Positions 24,349 through 31,474 of a stretch of DNA of 50,136 nt are shown here, in pieces. Under the pieces are notes generated by a model. It was not told the DNA's origin and searched no databases. It saw only the letters and a list, made by a program, of their open reading frames with translations. The stretch is taken from NCBI GenBank assembly GCA_934670175.1, contig CAKUOX010000012.1:1-50136 (forward strand). Direction: 5' to 3'. Position numbers and translations under genes: made by a program. Every line of letters starts with the position of its first letter. Position 1 is the first letter of the stretch. The DNA comes from an uncultured Clostridia bacterium (GTDB lineage Bacteria > Bacillota > Clostridia > Christensenellales > Aristaeellaceae).

Positions 24349-24735
24349 TTACGCCTCCAGCGCGATGCAGAGCTGCACGCCGCGCACGGCGCCATCCTGC
24401 ATTTCAAGCTCCACGTCGTCCACCAGCGCTTCCAGAATGCACTGAACCACCGCCATTTCGTCCGCCGCAGCGGGGCGGGCGGCGCCGCCCTCGCAGCGCG
24501 CCTGTATCAGCAGCTTTTCTCCCGCGCCGCGAAACGTCAGGCACAGCAGACCCGCGCTGCCGCCCATCAGGCAGCTGCAGGCTTCCTCCACCGCCATTTT
24601 TACATCGTCCATGCGGTCTACGCCCAGCCCTGCGCGGGCGATCACGCCCGCCGTGGTCAGGCGGATCACCAGCATCATGCTGCGCTGCGCGGGCAGCCTC
24701 AATTCCACAGCTTCCTTCAGCATCGTTTCACGCAT
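24349..24735 (-). CDS. RsbW/SpoIIAB-like anti-sigma factor, degenerate
   Basis: 128 aa with the GHKL-ATPase layout of anti-sigma kinases, identified mainly by position before a SigB/F-type gene and by the helix D-D-V-K-M-A-V-E-E-A. In SpoIIAB and RsbW this helix continues T-N-A, with the Asn coordinating magnesium. Here it reads C-S-C-L, so the N-box Asn is absent. The G1 box (D-x-G-x-G) is also not visible. The protein may still bind the sigma factor, but kinase activity is doubtful. ATG 24735 was chosen with GAGGGGG upstream; longer frames run into the promoter. Confidence 0.65.
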   Translation of the reverse strand: MRETMLKEAVELRLPAQRSMMLVIRLTTAGVIARAGLGVDRMDDVKMAVEEACSCLMGGSAGLLCLTFRGAGEKLLIQARCEGGAARPAAADEMAVVQCILEALVDDVELEMQDGAVRGVQLCIALEA

Positions 24736-24796
24736 CGCCCGCAGCCCCCTCGCACAACTGAAAATGGAGAATACTTGTCCTAAAATACCATTATTT

Positions 24797-24825
24797 ATTA
24801 TAGAATAAATTTGCCCGTTCGTAAA
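24797..24825 (-). promoter_or_regulatory. Promoter of the anti-sigma/sigma operon
   Basis: On the minus strand TTTACG (24820-24825) and TATAAT (24797-24802) are 17 bp apart, about 60 bp before the anti-sigma start. It is of the housekeeping type. Confidence 0.75.
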
Positions 24826-24885
24826 GCCTTTGGGCATAGATATGGGGCGGAAACGGCAAATTTAATATGGCGCCGCCGTCTCTGC

Positions 24886-24914
24886 TTGACAGCGCGGCGC
24901 ATTCGGGGGATAAT
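24886..24914 (+). promoter_or_regulatory. Promoter of the RluA-type gene
   Basis: TTGACA at 24886-24891 and GATAAT at 24909-24914 are 17 bp apart. They lie 36 bp before the start codon. Confidence 0.8.
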
Positions 24915-24950
24915 GAAGCGTAAAAATATCGCCTGAGAGGGGGCGTGGCC

Positions 24951-25679
24951 ATGCTGGAGACCATTTACCGCAGCGGCTTTGAAATTCCCATACTGTATCT
25001 GGATAACCACCTGCTGGCGGTGGTCAAGCCGCCGAACCTGCCCTCGCAGGCGGACAGCTCGGGGGATCCGGATCTGCTGAGTCTGCTAAAGGAATACATC
25101 CGCGAAAAGTTCAACAAGCCCGGCGCGGTCTATCTCGGGCTGGTGCACCGGCTCGACCGCCCCGTGGGCGGCGTGATGGTGTTCGCGCGTACCTCCAAGG
25201 CGGCGGCGCGGCTGAGCGAGAGCTTCCGCACGCACGCGCAGGACCGGCGCTATCTGGCCGTGCTCGAGGGTGAAATGCGCGGGGAAACGCCGATGTGCGA
25301 TCATCTGCTCAAGGATGGCCGCAGCGGCAATGTGCGCGTCGTTCCGGCGGACACGCCCGGCGCGAAGGAGGCGCGGCTCATCAGCAGTCCCATAGCCGTG
25401 CGGGACGGGCTGACGCTGACGCAGGTGCGGCTCTTTACCGGCCGCAGCCACCAGATCCGCGTGCAGCACGCGCACGCCGGTTATCCGCTCTGGGGCGACA
25501 TGCGCTACGGCAAAGGCACGCCCGGACGGCAGATTGCGCTCTGGGCGTGGGCGCTGAGGGTAGAGCATCCCACGCGCCACGAAAGCATCGCGCTGTCGTG
25601 TCCGCCGCCCGATATGGGCGTGTGGCGCATTTTCGGCGCGGAGATTGGGCGCCTTGTACGGGAGGAAGGAGAGCAATGA
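24951..25679 (+). CDS. RluA-family pseudouridine synthase
   Basis: RNA pseudouridine synthase of 242 aa. The catalytic motif is H-R-L-D-R-P-V-G-G-V at about 67-76, with the active Asp in R-L-D-R. L-Y-L-D-N-H-L-L-A-V-V-K-P at the start and G-R-S-H-Q-I-R-V-Q near 165 are further family motifs. There is no S4 domain, which is normal for short RluA members. Substrate (23S rRNA or tRNA) cannot be told. ATG 24951 follows AGGGGG by 7 nt. Its stop overlaps the ATG pair of the next gene. Confidence 0.92.
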   Translation: MLETIYRSGFEIPILYLDNHLLAVVKPPNLPSQADSSGDPDLLSLLKEYIREKFNKPGAVYLGLVHRLDRPVGGVMVFARTSKAAARLSESFRTHAQDRRYLAVLEGEMRGETPMCDHLLKDGRSGNVRVVPADTPGAKEARLISSPIAVRDGLTLTQVRLFTGRSHQIRVQHAHAGYPLWGDMRYGKGTPGRQIALWAWALRVEHPTRHESIALSCPPPDMGVWRIFGAEIGRLVREEGEQ

Positions 25680-26041
25680 TGAAAAAAGGCGGTATGCCGC
25701 GCGCGCTGGCGATTTTCCTGACCTGCGTGCTGGCGGTGCCCACGGTGTATTATATCATGTACAGGCCGGTGACCCGCGATTGGCACGACTGGCTGCCGCT
25801 GCTGCGCATGGGCGCGCTGCTGGGCGCGGCGCAGCTGATCCTGCGGCCGGTGCTGCGGCTCCTGTCCGCGCCGCTGGGCTGCCTGACGCTGGGGCTTTCG
25901 GGCACGGTGATCGACGTGGGCCTCATTTATCTGTGTGCGAGCTATACGCAGGGGCTCGGGCACGCGCCCGGCTTTCTGTATGCGCTGCTGACGGCGCTGA
26001 GCATTAATTTTGTTTGCACGGTGGTTGCGAAACGCCGCTGA
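25679..26041 (+). CDS. Phage holin family 4 (YvlD-like) membrane protein
   Basis: Small membrane protein of 120 aa with four predicted transmembrane helices: about 10-28, 38-55, 60-85 and 95-112. The L-I-L-R-P-V-L-R-L-L-S-A-P-L-G-C-L-T-L-G-L segment is characteristic of the YvlD/PF04020 family, which has a turn rich in Pro and Gly between helices 2 and 3. Despite the family name these are usually chromosomal proteins of unknown role, not lysis proteins. The ATG at 25679 has AAGGAG upstream; 25676 is one codon longer. It is coupled to the pseudouridine synthase. Confidence 0.82.
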   Translation: MKKGGMPRALAIFLTCVLAVPTVYYIMYRPVTRDWHDWLPLLRMGALLGAAQLILRPVLRLLSAPLGCLTLGLSGTVIDVGLIYLCASYTQGLGHAPGFLYALLTALSINFVCTVVAKRR

Positions 26042-26056
26042 AGCGCATCGGAGCGC

Positions 26057-26085
26057 TTGACGATTAAATGAAAAACCGGTATAAT
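26057..26085 (+). promoter_or_regulatory. Consensus promoter of secDF
   Basis: TTGACG at 26057-26062 and TATAAT at 26080-26085 are 17 bp apart, about 75 bp before secD. Confidence 0.9.
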
Positions 26086-26158
26086 ATCTATTTATAGATG
26101 TATGCAAATTTTGCCGCGCGGAAGGGCTTTGCGCGGCATGGTGCAGGGAGGAAACTGA

Positions 26159-27418
26159 ATGAAAGTCAAGAGCATCATCAAACTCGGGATCGTCATGCTG
26201 CTGATCGTGGTGGTGGCTTTTCTGGCGCTGAACGGCCTGAAAATACGCGGCTGCAAGTATGAACTCAAGCCTGTGGCCAGCGCCATCAGCCTGGGTCTGG
26301 ATCTGCGCGGCGGCGTGTCCACCGAGTATGTTGTGACCGATACCGACGTCGAGGGCTACGAAGCGCTGCTGGACGGCACGATCTCGGCGCTGCGCAACCG
26401 CCTGACGAGCGCAGGCTTTACGGAGGCGACCGTGGCCGTGCAGGGCACGGATCGCATCCTGGTCGAAATTCCGGATGTGGATGACCCTGAAGAAGTGGCG
26501 AGGATCATCGGCACGCCCGCGCACCTTGAATTCCGCGATCCCAACGGCGACGTGGTGTTCGAGGGCAAGGACATCACGCAGGCGGCCAGCCAGTGGACCG
26601 ACGACAGCAGAACCGAGGCGTGTGTCAGCTTCACGCTGAATAAGACCGCAGCCAAGGCCTTCGAAAATGCGACTCGCGAATTCAAGGGTCAGGCTATCTC
26701 CATCTATCTGGATGACGAGCTGATTTCCGCCCCCACGGTGAACGAGGTCATTTCCGGCGGCACGAGCGTAATTACCAGCAGTGGAAATTCTACCACCGAT
26801 GAATCCGTGGAGTGGGCCAATAATCTGGCGATGCTGATCCAGTCGGGCGCGCTGCCGCTGGACATTGAAGAGGTCGAGACCCGCGCCATTTCGGCGACGC
26901 TGGGCATCAAGGCCGTGGACGGTGCGGTGCTGGCGGGCGTGATCGGCCTGGCGGCGATACTGCTGTTCATGCTGGTCATGTATCGTCTGCCCGGCGTAGC
27001 GGCGGATCTGGCGCTGCTGATCTATATTCTGATCGTGTTCTACGTTATGGCGATCATCGGCGTGCAGCTCACGCTGCAGGGCATCGCCGGCATTCTGCTG
27101 GGCATCGGCATGGCGGTGGATGCGAACGTGGTCATCTTCGAGCGCTTCCGCGAGGAGCTCAAGGAAGGCCGCACGCCCGAAAACGCCGTGCACTTCGGCT
27201 TCAAAAATGCCGGACGCGCCGTAGCCGACTCCAATATCACCACGCTGATCGCCGCCGTCGTGCTGCTGATCTTCGGCACCGGCACGATCAAGGGCTTTGC
27301 CACCACACTGCTGATCTCCGTGCTTGCGTCGCTGTTTACGGCTGTGGTCGTGACGCGCTGGCTGCTTAAGCTGATCTGCAAGATGGACATCCGCAAAATG
27401 AGCGCCTATACGCGATAA
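26159..27418 (+). CDS. secD: Protein translocase subunit SecD
   Basis: Membrane subunit of 419 aa of the SecDF complex, which uses the proton gradient to help pull proteins out of the SecYEG channel. The first transmembrane helix is at 8-26. The conserved L-G-L-D-L-R-G-G-V motif is near residue 46. The extracellular P1 region follows. The membrane block starts near 260, with the signature G-I-A-G-I-L-L-G-I-G-M-A-V-D-A-N-V-V-I-F-E at about 315-335, then A-V-A-D-S-N-I-T-T-L. A GGGAGG site precedes the ATG. secF follows after 17 bp. Confidence 0.95.
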   Translation: MKVKSIIKLGIVMLLIVVVAFLALNGLKIRGCKYELKPVASAISLGLDLRGGVSTEYVVTDTDVEGYEALLDGTISALRNRLTSAGFTEATVAVQGTDRILVEIPDVDDPEEVARIIGTPAHLEFRDPNGDVVFEGKDITQAASQWTDDSRTEACVSFTLNKTAAKAFENATREFKGQAISIYLDDELISAPTVNEVISGGTSVITSSGNSTTDESVEWANNLAMLIQSGALPLDIEEVETRAISATLGIKAVDGAVLAGVIGLAAILLFMLVMYRLPGVAADLALLIYILIVFYVMAIIGVQLTLQGIAGILLGIGMAVDANVVIFERFREELKEGRTPENAVHFGFKNAGRAVADSNITTLIAAVVLLIFGTGTIKGFATTLLISVLASLFTAVVVTRWLLKLICKMDIRKMSAYTR

Positions 27419-27435
27419 GAGGGAGGGCATAAGCA

Positions 27436-28962
27436 ATGAAGAAAACTTTCACCGGCCATACGCGCCTCTTCCTGTGCATTTCCGGCGTGCTGATCGCCGC
27501 AGCGCTGATCATGCAGATCTGCGGCATGGGCATGAATTTGGGCATTGATTTCACCGGCGGTTCGCTTTTGAATTATTCCGTGGGCGAAGATTTCGATGTG
27601 CGCGATGTTGAGACCATTCTGGCCAGCGCGGGCTATGAGGGCAGCCAGATCACCAAGGCCGCGCCCTCGGATGCGTCCGTCGAGCTGCAGCGCCAGCTGG
27701 CCGAGGCGCCCGCCGCTACCGAGGCGCCTGCCGAGACGCACAGCGCCGACGACGGCCACGACCATGGCGACGCCGAGGTCGAAGCCGAAGCGCCCGCTGA
27801 GACCGAGCCTGCGGAGCTGCTGCTGGATATGGACAAGTCCGGCATTGAGGCCGACGGCATGACCGATCTGCAGATCCGCCTGAAGCTGGTGGACGAAACG
27901 GAGGGCCTCGAGCAGGCCGTGACCGATGCGGTCAAGGCCGTGCTGCCCGCCGCTGCCGAAACGGATTATTGCGAGCTGACCAAGTCCGTGATCGTGGATC
28001 ACAGCCTGGATACCACCTATTCGGGCGGCTATATGGCCGAATTCACCGTGGGTGAGGATTACGACGAACAGGCCGTGATTGACGCGGTGCAGGCTGCGCT
28101 TGCGGATAAGTATGCGCTGACGGGCGTGACCGCCGTGCGCTACGACGCCGAGGCCGAGGCCGCCGCGGCGGCGGAGGCGGAAGCGACCGCCGAGCCCGCG
28201 GCAGACGAGGCTGCGGCCGATACCGCAGACGAGGCCGCTGCGCAGAGCGATCAAACCGAAGCCGGGACTGAGGCTGAAAACGGCGACGATCTGCGCGTGC
28301 TGGTCAAGATTGACGACCAGGCTTCCCGCGTGCGCGACCTGCTGGAAACGCAGATGACGGCGAAGTATCCGAATTTCCGCTTCGTGTCCATCGACCATGT
28401 GAGCGCAATCGCCGGACGCGACCTGCTGAGCAATGCGGTCAAGGCGCTGCTGATCGCCTTTGCCTGCATGCTGATCTATATCGCCATCCGCTTTGATGTG
28501 TTCTCCGGCGTGTCGGCGCTGCTGGCGCTGGTGCACGACGTGCTGATCATGTGCGCGTTCATGGTGTTTTTCCGCAGCGTGTATCAGGTGAACAGCTCGT
28601 TCATCGCCGCGATCCTCACCATCGTGGGCTACTCCATCAACAACACCATCATCATCTTCGACCGCATTCGTGAAAACGCGAAGAAGGCCGGACTTTCGCA
28701 GCTGCCGCGCATGGACATCGTGGAGACCTCCGTTTCCACCACGCTCAGCCGCACCATCAACACCTCGCTCACCACGCTGATCACGCTGGTGACGCTGTAC
28801 ATTTTCGGCGTAGAGGCCATTCGCGAATTCGCGTTCCCGCTGATCGTGGGCATGCTGGCGGGCAGCTATTCTTCCATGCTGCTCAGCGGCCAGGTATGGG
28901 CGATGTGGATGGATCGCCGCGCCGCAAAGCAGGCTTCGCAGAAGGCTTCCAAGAAGGCCTGA
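27436..28962 (+). CDS. secF: Protein translocase subunit SecF with an enlarged, acidic P1 region
   Basis: 508 aa, against about 300 for usual SecF. The first helix (11-30) and G-I-D-F-T-G-G-S at 36-43 are normal. The C-terminal membrane block (about 330-490) is also normal, with A-I-A-G-R-D-L-L, I-V-G-Y-S-I-N-N-T-I-I-I-F-D and T-L-S-R-T-I-N-T-S-L. Between them lies an insertion of about 200 residues. It has two low-complexity Ala/Glu-rich stretches (about 88-128, including H-D-H-G-D, and 237-285) and a folded-looking middle part. V-G-E-D-F-D at 49-54 is repeated as V-G-E-D-Y-D at 205-210, followed each time by a similar helix, suggesting duplication of half of the P1 domain. Confidence 0.92.
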   Translation: MKKTFTGHTRLFLCISGVLIAAALIMQICGMGMNLGIDFTGGSLLNYSVGEDFDVRDVETILASAGYEGSQITKAAPSDASVELQRQLAEAPAATEAPAETHSADDGHDHGDAEVEAEAPAETEPAELLLDMDKSGIEADGMTDLQIRLKLVDETEGLEQAVTDAVKAVLPAAAETDYCELTKSVIVDHSLDTTYSGGYMAEFTVGEDYDEQAVIDAVQAALADKYALTGVTAVRYDAEAEAAAAAEAEATAEPAADEAAADTADEAAAQSDQTEAGTEAENGDDLRVLVKIDDQASRVRDLLETQMTAKYPNFRFVSIDHVSAIAGRDLLSNAVKALLIAFACMLIYIAIRFDVFSGVSALLALVHDVLIMCAFMVFFRSVYQVNSSFIAAILTIVGYSINNTIIIFDRIRENAKKAGLSQLPRMDIVETSVSTTLSRTINTSLTTLITLVTLYIFGVEAIREFAFPLIVGMLAGSYSSMLLSGQVWAMWMDRRAAKQASQKASKKA

Positions 28963-28982
28963 TCGAACAGTTCATATTCAAC

Positions 28983-29018
28983 AATCAGGAATCGACCTGT
29001 GCAGCCGGTTCCTGATTT
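28983..29018 (+). terminator. Hairpin after secF
   Basis: AATCAGGAA at 28983-28991 pairs with TTCCTGATT at 29009-29017, followed by TGCGTT. The T-tract is weak, so read-through into recJ is likely. Confidence 0.5.
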
Positions 29019-29104
29019 GCGTTATAGCAGCCGCAGCTGTGGCCTGTGCAGGGGCGGTGCGCCCGGCTGATTAGAGCTTTACCAGAGAGAAAGGCGGGGG
29101 ATAT

Positions 29105-31474
29105 ATGCTTGAATTTGTGCAGCGCGGCGGTGACCGAGGCTATTTTCCGCGTCCGGAGGGCATGCCCGAGGTGCTGCATCATTTGCTGATCCAGCGCGGC
29201 GTGCGCTCGGCGGAGGAAGCCGAGGCCTTTCTGAACCCCAGCGCGGCGCAGCTTCGCGACCCCATGCTTTTAAACGATATGGCCGAGGCAGTATCACGCA
29301 TCCGCAGTGCGGTGGCCGCGGGCGAGCGCATTTGCGTCTACGGCGATTACGATGTGGACGGCGTGTGCGCCAGCGCCATACTGTATTCCTATCTGCGCGC
29401 GCTGGGCGCGGACGCGGAGGTCTACCTGCCCTCGCGCCACGATGAGGGCTACGGCCTGAACGAGGCCGCCGTGCGCGCCATTGCGCAGCGCTGCGGGCTG
29501 CTGGTTACGGTGGACTGCGGCATTGCCTCGCACGACTTGATCGAGCTGGCGAAGCCGCTGGGGCTGGGCGTCGTGGTGACGGATCACCACCGCCCGGGCG
29601 AAATGCTGCCCGAATGTCCGGTGGTCAATCCGCTGCTCGGCGGCTATCCCTTCGGCTACCTCTGCGGCGCGGGCGTGGCGCTGAAGCTGGTGTGGGCGCT
29701 GGGCGGGGAAGAAGCCGCCATGGGATTGATCGATCTGGCGGCGATTGCCACAGTGGCGGATGTGGTGCCGCTTCAGGATGAGAACCGCGCCATCGTGCAT
29801 CTGGGGCTTCAAGCCATCAACGCCGCGCCGCGTCCGGGTGTGAAGGCGCTTATGGACAGCGCGCGCGTGGAGGTGGGCGCATTGGACGCGCAGGGCGTGG
29901 GCTTCCGGCTCGCGCCGAGGCTGAACGCGGGCGGACGGCTGGGCTCGGCGCGGCGCTCGTTTGAGCTGCTGATTGAGCAGGACGCCTTTCTTGCCATTGC
30001 ACAGGCCGACGCGCTGGAGCAGGAAAACATCCGCCGTCAGACGGTGGAAAGGGAGATTCGCGCACAGGCGGAGCAGCAGCTCGAGGGCTTCGATTTTTCG
30101 GCGCATCGCATTCTGCTGGTCAGGGGCGAGGGCTGGAATCCCGGCGTGATCGGCCTGACAGCCTCGCACCTGCGCGAAAAATACCATTACCCGGTGATCG
30201 TGTTTTCACAGAACGACGGCATGCTCACCGGCTCCTGCCGCAGCATCGAGGGCGTGGACATCTACCAGACGCTCTGCCGGGCGGACGATCTGCTGGAAAA
30301 ATTCGGCGGTCACAGCCAGGCGGCGGGGCTGACGCTGAAAGTGGAAAACTTCGAGGCGCTGTGGGCGCGGCTGGACGCCTATCTCTTCGACTACATTCCG
30401 GCGCGCGCGTGGCTGCCGGTCGCGGAATACGACGTACCCGCATCCATTTCCGCCTTTACGGAGGCGACGGTGCGCATGCTTTCGGCGCTGGAGCCCACCG
30501 GCTGCGCCAATCCGGAACCGGTGTTTCGGGCGCAGGTCGATCTGATCGAAGCGCGCGCCATCGGCGCGCAGGGCGCACATCTGCGCATTCTTGCCAGCCA
30601 GGGCGGCGCGCGGCGCGCGGGCATTTTCTTCGGCGCGGGTGAAATGGCGCACCGCCTGGGCGACGCGGCGGAAATACTGTTTACGCCTCAGCTCAACCGC
30701 TGGAACGGGCGCACGGATGTGCAGCTGCTGCTGCGCGCCATGCGCGAAACGGATGCGGCGGCAAGAATTGCGGCGGCGCGTCCTCGGGAGGCGGCGCTGC
30801 TGCGCGGATTCTTAACAGAATTGTTCTATAATAGAGGTATCGCTTCGTCGGCAGCGCCCGAGCCGATCGCGCTGGGCGCGCTCTGCGCGCAGCTAGAGGA
30901 AGCGGTGCAGGGCACATGGGTGCTGTGCGGCTCGCTGGAGCTCGCGCAGCAGATCATGGACGGCGCGGAGCTTGCGCCGCCGGATCTGTGCATCGGCCAT
31001 CTGCCGGAGGATGCGCGCGCGTTTTCGAGCGTGATCGTCTGTCCGGATCGCCTCGCGCCGCTGCCGCCCGCAGTGCGCACGCTGGTGCTGGCGGGCGTGC
31101 CCGAGCCGGCAGGACTTGAAGGTATCAGGGTGCTTTCGCTGGAGGGCGCGGACGCGGGGCTTGCCGCCGTCATACCGGATGTGAACGGCATGCGCGAGGT
31201 CTACAAGGCGTTCAGGCGGCTGGCGGCGCGGCCGCTGCGGCTCAAGGGCATGGAAGCGCTCGCACATGCGCTGGCCGCGGAGAGCGGCGAGACGGAGACA
31301 GCGTGCCTGCTGTCGGTGTTGACGCTGATGGACATGCGGCTGATCGCCGTGCATGACAAGCCGTTTACGGCGGCGCTGCTGCCCGCGCATAAGACGGATC
31401 CGGATTCGAGCGCGGTCTGGCGCAGCCTGCAGGCATGCAGGCAGATGACCGAAGGGAGGGGAAATTTGAAATGA
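29105..31474 (+). CDS. recJ: Single-stranded-DNA-specific exonuclease RecJ
   Basis: 5'-3' single-strand DNA exonuclease of 789 aa used in recombination and mismatch repair. DHH-family motifs: D-Y-D-V-D-G at 81-86, T-V-D-C-G near 136 and T-D-H-H near 160. The DHHA1 part has G-G-H-S-Q-A-A-G near 400, and R-L-N-A-G-G-R near 278 is conserved. An OB-like domain follows. The C-terminal 200 residues beyond the roughly 565-residue core resemble the extra domain seen in Bacillota RecJ; no motif is recognisable there. GGCGGGGG precedes the ATG. The stop overlaps the relA start. Confidence 0.95.
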   Translation: MLEFVQRGGDRGYFPRPEGMPEVLHHLLIQRGVRSAEEAEAFLNPSAAQLRDPMLLNDMAEAVSRIRSAVAAGERICVYGDYDVDGVCASAILYSYLRALGADAEVYLPSRHDEGYGLNEAAVRAIAQRCGLLVTVDCGIASHDLIELAKPLGLGVVVTDHHRPGEMLPECPVVNPLLGGYPFGYLCGAGVALKLVWALGGEEAAMGLIDLAAIATVADVVPLQDENRAIVHLGLQAINAAPRPGVKALMDSARVEVGALDAQGVGFRLAPRLNAGGRLGSARRSFELLIEQDAFLAIAQADALEQENIRRQTVEREIRAQAEQQLEGFDFSAHRILLVRGEGWNPGVIGLTASHLREKYHYPVIVFSQNDGMLTGSCRSIEGVDIYQTLCRADDLLEKFGGHSQAAGLTLKVENFEALWARLDAYLFDYIPARAWLPVAEYDVPASISAFTEATVRMLSALEPTGCANPEPVFRAQVDLIEARAIGAQGAHLRILASQGGARRAGIFFGAGEMAHRLGDAAEILFTPQLNRWNGRTDVQLLLRAMRETDAAARIAAARPREAALLRGFLTELFYNRGIASSAAPEPIALGALCAQLEEAVQGTWVLCGSLELAQQIMDGAELAPPDLCIGHLPEDARAFSSVIVCPDRLAPLPPAVRTLVLAGVPEPAGLEGIRVLSLEGADAGLAAVIPDVNGMREVYKAFRRLAARPLRLKGMEALAHALAAESGETETACLLSVLTLMDMRLIAVHDKPFTAALLPAHKTDPDSSAVWRSLQACRQMTEGRGNLK

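Noticed and set aside
22401..24761. 786-codon plus-strand open frame opposite the methyltransferase and sigma genes
   Set aside because: It spans three well-supported genes on the other strand and is low in sequence complexity (Arg/Ala/His rich).
25679..26041. Prophage remnant suggested by the holin-type protein
   Set aside because: Members of this family are common chromosomal membrane proteins, and no phage gene lies nearby.
25505..27436. 643-codon minus-strand open frame opposite rluA-secD
   Set aside because: It crosses several real genes and a consensus plus-strand promoter, and its composition is that of an antisense shadow.
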